Positions 7,526 through 14,118 of a stretch of DNA of 15,432 bases are shown here, piece by piece (position 1 is the stretch's first letter; every line of letters begins with the position of its first letter). The translations under genes and the position numbers were made by a program. Source of the stretch: DATELY01 sp035276085 (GTDB lineage Bacteria > Pseudomonadota > Gammaproteobacteria > Steroidobacterales > Steroidobacteraceae); the NCBI GenBank assembly GCA_035276085.1, contig DATELY010000148.1, positions 1 to 15,432 of the forward strand, written 5' to 3'. Below the pieces are notes generated by a model. That model ran no database searches, was not told the DNA's origin, and was given only the letters and a program-made list of their open reading frames with translations.

Positions 7526-8812
7526 ATGAGCAAGCAATTCACAAGCGTCGCGGCCGCCGTAGCCTCGGCGCTTGCGATGGGAACGACGAGCGCAATTGCG
7601 CAAAGCTCTGAAACGCCCTGGGACATCGAGTTGACGCCCTATATCTGGGCTGCAGGCATCGATGCAGATGTCCGGCTGCGAGGCCACGACGGCAAGATCG
7701 ACATGAGCGCCAGTGACATCGTCGATCAAGTCGATATCGGCGGCTCGTTGCTTGGGGTCGGGCGCCGGGGTCATTTCGTCACGTGGACTCAGCTCGACTA
7801 CATCGCCACGGATACGGACCAGCTGGACTCCGAAGATCAACCCGCGGGAGGCAACGCCCGATTCGAGTCGGACCTGTTCTTCGGCACGCTGGCATTCGGT
7901 TATCAGTTCGGTGACATGCGCGAGCGGCGCTCGCTCGACTTGCTGCTCGGTGCGCGTTACATGAAGATGGACAACGAGCTGACGGTCGATGGCGTGGGCC
8001 GGTTCAAGAAGGACAGGGACCTCATCGATGGCGTTATCATCGCCAGACCCAGCTTCCGCATATCCGACCGCTGGCGGTTCAATCCCACCTTCTCCGTCGG
8101 CGCGGGCGACTCCAACCTGACATACGAGCTGCAGCCGCAGATCCAGTTCCAGATCACCGACAGCATGGCCGCGCGCTTCGGTTATCGCCGGCTCTACTAC
8201 GATGTGGACTCCAACGGCAAGCAGAACAAGTTCGATGGTTCCTTCCAGGGCCTGATCCTCGGCCTCGGCGGAACCTTCGGTGGCGGCGGCCCGGTACGCG
8301 TGACGCAGGAGGCAGCTCCCGCGCCCGCGCCACAGCCCGTCGCGATGGCTCCGTCCCCGCCGCCACCTCCGCCACCGGGCGATGGCGATCAGGATGGCAT
8401 CGCGGACAACATCGACAAGTGTCCGGGAACCGCGTCGGGCGAGAAGGTTGATGCCATCGGTTGCGGTGTGAACGTGAAGATTGCCGTGCAGTTCGAAACG
8501 AACTCGGCGACCCTCACGCCCGAGTCCACACCGGAGCTGGATCGCCTCGTCGACATCATGGGCGGCACCTCGGTCATCTCCGGCGTCGTCGAGGGGTACA
8601 CCGATTCCACGGGTAGTTCGGAGTACAACAAGCAGCTCTCGGACAAGCGCGCTCAGGCAGTCGCCGACTACTTGATCTCGCATGGCGTGAGCCGGGATCG
8701 GGTGACCTGGAAGGGACGCGGTGAAGCCAATCCGGTCGCCGACAACTCGACGGCAGAAGGGCGCGCCGAGAATCGCCGGGTCGTGCTGAAGCGCATCGAC
8801 GCCGAGCGATGA
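7526..8812 (+). CDS. OmpA-family protein, copy 2 (barrel, TSP3 linker, OmpA C-terminal domain)
   Basis: A 428-residue paralogue of the preceding gene with the same layout. The signal peptide (about 1-25) ends SAIA before QSSETPW. The barrel-like region opens DIELTPYIWAAGIDADV. The linker has a longer Pro run (SPPPPPPPG) and a shorter thrombospondin-type motif, GDGDQDGIADNIDKC, again followed by DAIGCG. The OmpA domain carries Asp360 in GYTDS and Arg375, the expected peptidoglycan-binding pair. The C-terminus, NRRVVLKRIDAER, differs little from copy 1. Similarity is strongest in the OmpA domain and the barrel ends, and weakest in the linker and the inner barrel segments, which may include surface loops. 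The shared leader and trailer indicate tandem duplication. The two may differ in expression or surface exposure, but nothing in the sequence proves this. Confidence 0.9.
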   Translation: MSKQFTSVAAAVASALAMGTTSAIAQSSETPWDIELTPYIWAAGIDADVRLRGHDGKIDMSASDIVDQVDIGGSLLGVGRRGHFVTWTQLDYIATDTDQLDSEDQPAGGNARFESDLFFGTLAFGYQFGDMRERRSLDLLLGARYMKMDNELTVDGVGRFKKDRDLIDGVIIARPSFRISDRWRFNPTFSVGAGDSNLTYELQPQIQFQITDSMAARFGYRRLYYDVDSNGKQNKFDGSFQGLILGLGGTFGGGGPVRVTQEAAPAPAPQPVAMAPSPPPPPPPGDGDQDGIADNIDKCPGTASGEKVDAIGCGVNVKIAVQFETNSATLTPESTPELDRLVDIMGGTSVISGVVEGYTDSTGSSEYNKQLSDKRAQAVADYLISHGVSRDRVTWKGRGEANPVADNSTAEGRAENRRVVLKRIDAER

Positions 8813-8858
8813 GGAGCGTCGAGACCGAAGGACTCACACCGCAATAAAGGACCCCGAT

Positions 8859-8915
8859 CACTTGAATGGCACGCGCTTCGCGCATCGGACACATGTCGAT
8901 TCCCCCTCTCATGTG
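8859..8915 (+). repeat. Conserved trailer element, copy 2
   Basis: Begins CACTTGAATGGCACGCGC and runs through CATGTCGATTCCCCCTC. It aligns with 7393-7446. Here it lies 46 bases after the stop codon, against 4 bases in copy 1, because about 42 extra bases (roughly 8817-8858) intervene. It precedes an unrelated regulator gene, not a third OmpA-like gene. Confidence 0.6.
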
Positions 8916-9087
8916 TTCGGTGCGCGGATCGCGTGTTGCGTCGCGTTGAATCTCCCCGCCAACGGTCGCCGTCCTGTCACGGCTGCCGCTGTTCACGCCG
9001 GCGAATGTCGTTCCCAAAGTCCAGAACACCCAACTACGTGCAAAGGGCACCGACAGCGCTCCCGCTAACGATTACTTCGCGCACCGT

Positions 9088-9112
9088 ACCGATGTGTAGT
9101 CCCCCCATCGGT
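9088..9112. promoter_or_regulatory. Inverted repeat upstream of the AraC-type gene
   Basis: Perfect 7-bp arms ACCGATG (9088-9094) and CATCGGT (9106-9112) around 11 bases, about 70 bases before the preferred start of the regulator gene. It could be an operator for self-regulation or a leader hairpin. There is no T-run after it, so it is not a terminator. Confidence 0.35.
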
Positions 9113-9180
9113 GGCTCGTGCAAGAGCCGGTGCCAAGCGGGCGCGCCCTTGCCGACTCATCTCAAGTGGACAACCTTCGT

Positions 9181-10269
9181 ATGCGCTCACCGATGCCAAG
9201 CTGCCCTCCGGTCGTGACGAGAGTTCGCGCGCTCACCTTCGAAGAAGCGTCGGCGCAGATCGCGCCGATGGCTCGCGTGAGTTACGTGCAGCTGGAGCGC
9301 GGACCCGCGTGGGTGCATGGATCGATCGCCCGCTCGAACGGCGTGGTCATCGCACGTCTGGGTGGCACTCGCAACCGTATCGTTCGTGTGGAGTCGGCGC
9401 CTGGTCGATTGCTCATCGTCGTCGGCACTCGCGGCACGGCCCGCGTCGGTACGTCGGCGATCGGTGCGAGCGATGCCGTCGTCCTCAATCGCGCGACGGA
9501 CCTCGTCGCGTTCTGCGACAGCCGTTTCCTGTCCGTTGCCATCTCGGTCGAACAGCAGGCGCTGGAGCAGGCGCTCGCGGATCTGCGATTGGACGTGCGC
9601 AAGACCGCGGATAACGTACGCGTGCTGCAGTTGTCAGGCGAGCAATTGCACGACTTGATGGGCATTGCACGGGAAGTGTTCGAGTCCGAAAGCGACCCGT
9701 CGACCCCGGCGGCGCTCAGTGCTGCCGCGGTGGAAGACCTGCTCTTGCGCTGGTGCGCGGCGTCGCTGCGCAATCAGCATGAGCGCAGGCACGGCATCGG
9801 TGCTGCCGCTGCACGACGACGCGCGGCGTTGCGCGCGCGCGAGTTCGTCGATACGCATCTCGATCAACCGCTGTCGCTGGCGATCGTGTGTCGCGCCAGC
9901 TACACCAGTGCGCGTGCCCTCGAATACGGCTTCCGTGAGCTGTTCGAGTTGTCGCCGATGGCCTATGTGCGGCTGGCGCGCTTGTCGCGTGTGCGCCGCG
10001 ATTTGTGCGCGCCCAATGGCCACGCCACGGTCACGCAGTTCGCGGGTAAGTGGGGTTTCGGTCACCTGGGACAGTTTTCGAAGGACTACTACGCCCTGTT
10101 CGGAGAGTTGCCGTCGGCGACGTTGTCTCGTGCCGCAGCACGTGCCGACACGCAACCGGTGACACCGCAGAGCGAACGCACTCGTCCACGTACGCTGGAC
10201 GGATCGGTGGCGCGATCGTCGGCCGCGCGCAGAACGGATGAAGACTCGTACCGTGCGTCATTGGCATGA
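9181..10269 (+). CDS. AraC-family transcriptional regulator
   Basis: A DNA-binding activator-type protein of 362 residues from the ATG at 9181. The N-terminal half (about 10-200) has the mixed beta/alpha character of an AraC-type ligand or dimerisation domain, opening RVRALTFEEASAQIAP. The C-terminal AraC/XylS domain (about 218-320) has two helix-turn-helix units. The first covers PLSLAIVCRASYTSARALEYGFRELF in outline; the second has the signature WGFGHLGQFSKDYYALFGELPS. A basic, Ser-rich tail of about 45 residues follows and is not part of the family core. The start is uncertain: GTG 9118 (383 aa) and ATG 9193 are in frame, and none has a strong ribosome site. The following genes are on the same strand, so it may control the lipoprotein and export genes next to it. 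The effector is unknown. Confidence 0.88.
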   Translation: MRSPMPSCPPVVTRVRALTFEEASAQIAPMARVSYVQLERGPAWVHGSIARSNGVVIARLGGTRNRIVRVESAPGRLLIVVGTRGTARVGTSAIGASDAVVLNRATDLVAFCDSRFLSVAISVEQQALEQALADLRLDVRKTADNVRVLQLSGEQLHDLMGIAREVFESESDPSTPAALSAAAVEDLLLRWCAASLRNQHERRHGIGAAAARRRAALRAREFVDTHLDQPLSLAIVCRASYTSARALEYGFRELFELSPMAYVRLARLSRVRRDLCAPNGHATVTQFAGKWGFGHLGQFSKDYYALFGELPSATLSRAAARADTQPVTPQSERTRPRTLDGSVARSSAARRTDEDSYRASLA

Positions 10270-10334
10270 ACGGGCTGCGGCACATGTGCGAATTGGCGAT
10301 AGCGGGCCCCGCAGACGCGCGCCAGTATGGTTTT

Positions 10335-10338
10335 GGAG
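10335..10338 (+). promoter_or_regulatory. Ribosome binding site deciding the first DUF4136 start
   Basis: GGAG, 8 bases before the ATG at 10347. A second GGAG (10364-10367) is only 3 bases from the ATG at 10371, so 10347 is preferred over both 10371 and the upstream ATG at 10266. Confidence 0.55.
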
Positions 10339-10346
10339 CCGCTGCG

Positions 10347-10928
10347 ATGATCAGGCGACGCGCGGAGATCATGTTCAACAGTGCGCCCCTGGCGTGCGCC
10401 ACTCTCCTGGTGCTGGTCGCATCCATGCTGTCGGCGTGCGCAAGCGCACCGCAGTATCTCTACAACGTCGATCCGGCCGCAGACGTCGCGAAGTACCGCA
10501 CCTATGGCTTCTTCGACGAGCGTCGGCCGGAGCAGGCGGCTTATCAGTCGGTGGCACACCGTCATCTGAAGGCGGCCATCAGTCGCGAAATGCAGGCGCG
10601 CGGCTATCAGCCTTCCGACCAGCCGGAACTCCTGGTCAACATCCACCTGCAGCGTCGTTCCGAAGGTGAGCTCACACGGACGGCGGCGGACTACTACCAG
10701 TATCGACACGGCCTGTATGCCTGGCGCGATGGCGTCAGTACCGCAACCCAGGACTACAGCGATGGCACCCTCAACATCGATGTGATCGATTTCGCCGCGC
10801 ACCGCCTCGTGTGGGAAGGCATCGCGGTCGGGAGCATCAGCCAACGCATGTACGAGAACCTCGAGGGCACCATCGACGCAGTCACCGCAAAACTGTTCGA
10901 GCGCTTTCCTCGGCAGGCGCAGATGTAG
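10347..10928 (+). CDS. DUF4136 lipoprotein, copy 1
   Basis: A 193-residue predicted lipoprotein. The signal has a basic start (MIRRR), a hydrophobic core (LACATLLVLVASM) and a lipobox LSAC with Cys31 as the lipidated residue. The mature part shows the DUF4136 pattern: YNVDPAADVAKYRTYGFFD near the start, then REMQARGYQPSDQPELLVNIHL, then GTLNIDVIDFAAHRLVWEGIAVG and a closing helix with AVTAKLFERFP. The function of this family is unknown; members are periplasm-facing lipoproteins in Gram-negative bacteria. It is a clear paralogue of the minus-strand gene at 14589-15167. It lies 78 bases after the AraC-type gene and 9 bases before the YiaW-like gene, so it is probably part of the export operon. 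Had translation started at 10266 it would overlap the regulator stop, but that version has no ribosome site and a poor signal peptide. Confidence 0.82.
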   Translation: MIRRRAEIMFNSAPLACATLLVLVASMLSACASAPQYLYNVDPAADVAKYRTYGFFDERRPEQAAYQSVAHRHLKAAISREMQARGYQPSDQPELLVNIHLQRRSEGELTRTAADYYQYRHGLYAWRDGVSTATQDYSDGTLNIDVIDFAAHRLVWEGIAVGSISQRMYENLEGTIDAVTAKLFERFPRQAQM

Positions 10929-10937
10929 CGAGTCGCC

Positions 10938-11435
10938 ATGGCTACCGACGGCACCAACACCTTCCAGGACTCCGCTGCGGACGTCATCGCGATCGTCGTC
11001 CTGATCATCGTGCCGGTCATTGCGATCGCCGTGTTCTGGCTGGTTCACATCCTGCCCGAGAAGATCGCCGAGAACCGGCACCATCCGCAGAAGGACGCCA
11101 TCAAGGTGCTGTGCCTGCTCTCGCTCGTGTTCGGCGGGATGCTGTGGCCGATCGCGTGGTTGTGGGCCTACTCGAAACCCGTGCTGCACAAGCTCGCATA
11201 CGGGCGTGACAAGCACGACGACTTCTACCCGGAGGAGAAAGCGGAAGCCGTCGTCGCGGAGCCGGTGCCCGCCGACACGGCGGCGCTGCGCGCAGAGATC
11301 GAGAATCTCAGAGTCGAGCTGCACTCGCTCGCCGAGCACGGTGCAAGCACGGCCACGTTGCAACCGCTCGAAGAGCGTCTCGACACCGTGGCAAACGCGG
11401 TCGAGCGCTCCGATGCGAGGGAGGCTCGACACTGA
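10938..11435 (+). CDS. yiaW: YiaW-like DUF3302 inner-membrane protein
   Basis: A 165-residue membrane protein with two predicted transmembrane helices: about 14-40 (IAIVVLIIVPVIAIAVFWLV) and about 57-80 (VLCLLSLVFGGMLWPIAWLW). Between them is a basic, His-bearing loop ending NRHHPQKDAIKV. The HP.(K/A)DAI motif and the WP..W.WA segment match E. coli YiaW (DUF3302, about 107 aa, recalled from memory). The present protein is longer by about 55 residues, and the extra C-terminal part (about 110-160) is acidic and looks like a coiled coil. Its stop (TGA 11433-11435) overlaps the start of the YiaV-like gene, giving TGATG, a coupling arrangement. In E. coli yiaW is likewise next to yiaV. The molecular role is unknown; it probably accompanies the adaptor in the inner membrane. 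Confidence 0.85.
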   Translation: MATDGTNTFQDSAADVIAIVVLIIVPVIAIAVFWLVHILPEKIAENRHHPQKDAIKVLCLLSLVFGGMLWPIAWLWAYSKPVLHKLAYGRDKHDDFYPEEKAEAVVAEPVPADTAALRAEIENLRVELHSLAEHGASTATLQPLEERLDTVANAVERSDAREARH

Positions 11436-12571
11436 TGGAAGTGCTCATCCTCAGCATCTATGGTTTCTTCGTCTGGCTGATCTTCATCAAGCTGAAGTGG
11501 TTGCCGTGGAATACGGTGACGCAGGTCACCGTGGTCGTGATCCCGATCGTCGCACTGACCGCGACGATTCTGATGCTCAATGTGTACGCGCCCTCGTCAG
11601 CGGACGTGCGCGTGATCAAGTACGTCGTGCAGGTCGTTCCGCAGGTCCGCGGGCAGGTCATCGAAGTGCCGATTGAAGGCAACAGCCCGGTCAAGAAGGG
11701 CGCGGTGCTGTTCCGCATCGATCCGAAACCCTATCAGCTGGAGGTGCGCGCGCTGGAAGCGCAGCTCGCCAATGCGGAAGGCGGCGTGGTCAGCCAGAAC
11801 GAACAGCTGCGTGCCGCGGTGGGTAAGACGTCATCGACGCGCGCGAAACTGGACCTGGCTCGCGCGCGCGTCAAACAGAATCGCGAGCTGGCAACGAGCG
11901 GCGCCGGCGATCGGTTTGCCCTCGAGCAGGCGACGACGAACTTGCAGGATCTGGAAGCGCAGATGCGTTCCGATCTGGCAGCGGAAGCACAAATCCGCGC
12001 AGAGCTCGGTGCCGTGGTGGGCGATGACCAGGCAGAGATCGCGCAGATCAAGGCGAATCTCGAACGCGCCAAATGGGAGCTCACGCAAACAACTTTCTAC
12101 GCGCCCAGCAATGGCACGGTCATCAATCTGCAGCTGCGTCCCGGGCAGATGGCGACGGCGCTCGGCATGCTGCCCGTGATGACCTTCGTCGAAGACCAGT
12201 TCCAGGTGATCGCGCTGTTTCATCAGAACGAGCTGCATCAGGTGCGGCCCGGCGATCTGGCCGAACTGGCGTTGCTGACCTATCCCGGCCGCATCATCAA
12301 GGCGAGCGTCGACTCGATCGTGTGGGCGCAAGGGCAGGGTCAGTTGCCGATGGCTCAGCAGGTTCCGCAGACGGGTGTCGCGCCGCTGCCGCCCGGTCGT
12401 TTCGCTGTGCGTCTCAACATCGCCGCGCGCGACCGTGACGTGTTCCTCGCAGCCGGCGCAGTCGGGCAGGGCGCGATCTACACGCAGCACGGTCACCACA
12501 TCCACATCATTCGCAAAGTCATCCTGCGGGTCGGCTCGTACTTGAACTGGCTCATCTTGAAGTTGCACTGA
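11435..12571 (+). CDS. yiaV: YiaV-like HlyD-family membrane fusion protein
   Basis: A 378-residue periplasmic adaptor. Unlike most HlyD/EmrA proteins it has two N-terminal hydrophobic helices (about 3-20 and 28-51), as in E. coli YiaV. A first lipoyl half-motif (VPQVRGQVIEVPIEGNSPVK, about 70-89) is followed by an alpha-helical hairpin (about 100-210, with heptad-like LEAQLANAEG and LERAKWEL). The second lipoyl half is FYAPSNGTVINLQLRPGQ, then a beta-barrel domain, and a C-terminal amphipathic or hydrophobic end, IRKVILRVGSYLNWLILKL, which closely parallels the YiaV tail. AGGGAGG at 11418-11424 lies 10 bases before the start. By family knowledge such adaptors link an inner-membrane exporter to an outer-membrane channel. 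Here the neighbour upstream is YiaW-like and the neighbour downstream is the channel; no pump is adjacent. The substrate is unknown. Confidence 0.9.
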   Translation: MEVLILSIYGFFVWLIFIKLKWLPWNTVTQVTVVVIPIVALTATILMLNVYAPSSADVRVIKYVVQVVPQVRGQVIEVPIEGNSPVKKGAVLFRIDPKPYQLEVRALEAQLANAEGGVVSQNEQLRAAVGKTSSTRAKLDLARARVKQNRELATSGAGDRFALEQATTNLQDLEAQMRSDLAAEAQIRAELGAVVGDDQAEIAQIKANLERAKWELTQTTFYAPSNGTVINLQLRPGQMATALGMLPVMTFVEDQFQVIALFHQNELHQVRPGDLAELALLTYPGRIIKASVDSIVWAQGQGQLPMAQQVPQTGVAPLPPGRFAVRLNIAARDRDVFLAAGAVGQGAIYTQHGHHIHIIRKVILRVGSYLNWLILKLH

Positions 12572-12572
12572 C

Positions 12573-13955
12573 ATGCGGGCTCGCGAGCGCAAGCTGAGGG
12601 CTGTCATCGCCGCGCTGCTGGTTGCTGCGCAGGGATGTGCGCTCGCTCCAGAGCCCACTCACGACGATATTGCGAAGAGGACGCTGGCGAATGCGCGCAT
12701 CCCTGCGACGTGGTCGACCGCCAATGTAGTTCCGGGCAACGTCGAATCCGGCTGGCTGGCTCAACTGGACGATCCTCAGTTGCAGGCGCTCGTGGAGGAG
12801 GCGCTCGAGTTCAACAGCGATCTGATGCAGGCTGCCGCGCGTGTCGAGCGCGCAGCCTCGTACCTGAAGATCGCGAAAGGCGAGCTCTATCCGGCTGTGT
12901 ACGGGATCGGTCGCAAAGGCGATGAATCCGGCAGCGGGATCGATGCCGTCATGCTGTCCGCCTCATGGGAGCTCGACGTGTGGGGCCGCGTTCGTTACGG
13001 CGTTCGCGGCACGCGCGATCAGTTTGCGGCGGCGCAAGCCGAGTATGCGTATGCACGCGCTTCGCTGGCCGCGCTCGTCGCAAAGTCCTGGTTTCTGGCC
13101 ATCGAAGCCTCGTTGCAGCGAGCGCTCGTGACCGACATGGTGAGTTCCGCCTCCACGCTGGTGGGCTTGACCGAGGACCGGGTGAATGTCGGCATCGGCA
13201 GTGACTTCGACGTCGCCTCCGCCCGTGTCAGCCTGCAGACCTATCGCGACAGCCTGCAGCAGATAGAACTGTCGCGGCAGCAGGCCTTGCGAGCGCTCGA
13301 GCTGCTTCTCGGTCGCTATCCGGCAGCGGAGCTCGCACCCGCAGAGAACTTCCCGACGCTCGCTACCGCTGTACCCGTTGGCGTGCCATCGGAACTCCTC
13401 GAGCGACGTCCGGACGTGATCGCGGCGGAGCGCCGCGTCGGTGCTGCTTTCAATCTGATGCAACAGGCGCGTGCGGCCCGGCTGCCAAGCCTGTCGCTCA
13501 CCGGCAGCGGTTCGGATCTGTCGAGCGACCTGTTCATCCTGCAGAAGCGTGACGAGCCCAAGTGGAGCCTGGGTGGCCGCATCATCGCGCCGCTGTTCAC
13601 GGGCGGGTCACTGCGCGCGCAGGTCAAGGTGCGCACGGCCGAACAGCAAGAAGCGATGGCGGCCTATGCGGCGACGGTCCTGAAGGCATTCAGGGAAGTC
13701 GAAGACGCGCTGTCGAGCGAACACACGATGCAGGCGCGTGAAGCGATACTGATCACGGCAACCGCCGAAGCCGAGCGCGCGGTCGGCTTCGCTCACAAGC
13801 GCTACACGGTGGGCTCCGGCGATCTGCGCGGCGTGCAGCAGCAACAACTGGAATATCACACCACGCGCATGAATCTGCTGCGCGTACAGAGCGAGCGCCG
13901 CATCCAGCGCGTCAATCTGCACCTCGCGTTGGGTGGCGATTTCGCACCGGGTTGA
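12573..13955 (+). CDS. NodT-type outer membrane efflux channel (TolC family)
   Basis: A 460-residue outer membrane factor. The N-terminus has a basic start, a hydrophobic core (VIAALLVAAQGC) and Cys22 followed by ALAPEPT, which fits a lipoprotein, although the residues before Cys (AAQG) are not an ideal lipobox. Two OEP repeats follow (about 65-250 and 275-455), each a long helical hairpin with barrel strands. Family hallmarks include WELDVWGRVRYGVRG, the segment LLERRPDVIAAERRVGAAF that opens the second repeat, PSLSLTGSGS, and the C-terminal LLRVQSERRIQRVNLHLALGG. The start is one base after the adaptor stop (TGACATG), with only a weak ribosome site, so translation is probably coupled. It is expected to trimerise as the exit duct for the adjacent YiaV-like adaptor. 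A repeat-rich convergent gap follows. Confidence 0.92.
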   Translation: MRARERKLRAVIAALLVAAQGCALAPEPTHDDIAKRTLANARIPATWSTANVVPGNVESGWLAQLDDPQLQALVEEALEFNSDLMQAAARVERAASYLKIAKGELYPAVYGIGRKGDESGSGIDAVMLSASWELDVWGRVRYGVRGTRDQFAAAQAEYAYARASLAALVAKSWFLAIEASLQRALVTDMVSSASTLVGLTEDRVNVGIGSDFDVASARVSLQTYRDSLQQIELSRQQALRALELLLGRYPAAELAPAENFPTLATAVPVGVPSELLERRPDVIAAERRVGAAFNLMQQARAARLPSLSLTGSGSDLSSDLFILQKRDEPKWSLGGRIIAPLFTGGSLRAQVKVRTAEQQEAMAAYAATVLKAFREVEDALSSEHTMQAREAILITATAEAERAVGFAHKRYTVGSGDLRGVQQQQLEYHTTRMNLLRVQSERRIQRVNLHLALGGDFAPG

Positions 13956-13964
13956 GCTGGTGTA

Positions 13965-13981
13965 GTGAGTTATAAATTCAC
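13965..13981. other. AT-rich near-palindrome
   Basis: GTGAGTTATAAATTCAC, with arms GTGAGTT and AATTCAC matching at 6 of 7 positions around ATA. It is an AT-rich patch in a GC-rich region, 10 bases after the channel gene stop. It might be a protein-binding site or a chance pattern. Confidence 0.3.
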
Positions 13982-14000
13982 GTACGTTCGTTAGCGCGCC

Positions 14001-14072
14001 ATGGCGTGAGGGCGTCATGGCGCGATGGCGTCAAGCGCGTGATTTCTGACGCCATTACGCCACTACGCCATC
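14001..14072. repeat. Octamer-phased repeat element, copy A, with central hairpin
   Basis: Seven 8-base units in register: ATGGCGTG, AGGGCGTC, ATGGCGCG, ATGGCGTC, then a 16-base core AAGCGCGTGATTTCTG, then the complementary units ACGCCATT, ACGCCACT, ACGCCATC. ATGGCGTC (14025-14032) pairs with GACGCCAT (14048-14055) around a 15-base loop. The stretch 14006-14051 recurs inverted at 15297-15358. It lies between convergent genes and could help end transcription from both sides, but there is no proper T-run. Confidence 0.7.
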
Positions 14073-14118
14073 TTCTTCTCTCACCGAATTGACGTTCACG
14101 CATTACTGATTCAGGACA

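Larger units (their letters stand above)
8813..9180. other. Intergenic gap with no convincing gene
   Basis: About 370 bases between the second OmpA-like gene and the AraC-type regulator. It holds the second trailer element (8859-8915) and a short hairpin (9088-9112). The open frames here are short, start at weak codons and lack ribosome sites or recognisable sequence. No clear sigma70 promoter or rho-independent terminator was found by eye. Confidence 0.6.

Noticed and set aside
7466..8683. 405-codon minus-strand open frame
   Set aside because: Antisense of the second OmpA-like gene; composition typical of a shadow frame.
8862..9068. 68-codon open frame in the gap after the second OmpA-like gene
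   Set aside because: TTG start, no ribosome site, no signal peptide or domain, and its beginning lies in the duplicated non-coding trailer.
10293..10328. TTGGCG and CAGTAT as a promoter before the first DUF4136 gene
   Set aside because: Spacing of 24 bases is too long and the -10 match is poor.
10089..11432. 447-codon minus-strand open frame
   Set aside because: Runs antisense across three supported genes (regulator end, lipoprotein, YiaW-like); no coherent protein features.
14001..14072. CRISPR array from the regular repeats
   Set aside because: Units are 8 bases in direct contact with no spacers, and no cas genes are present.
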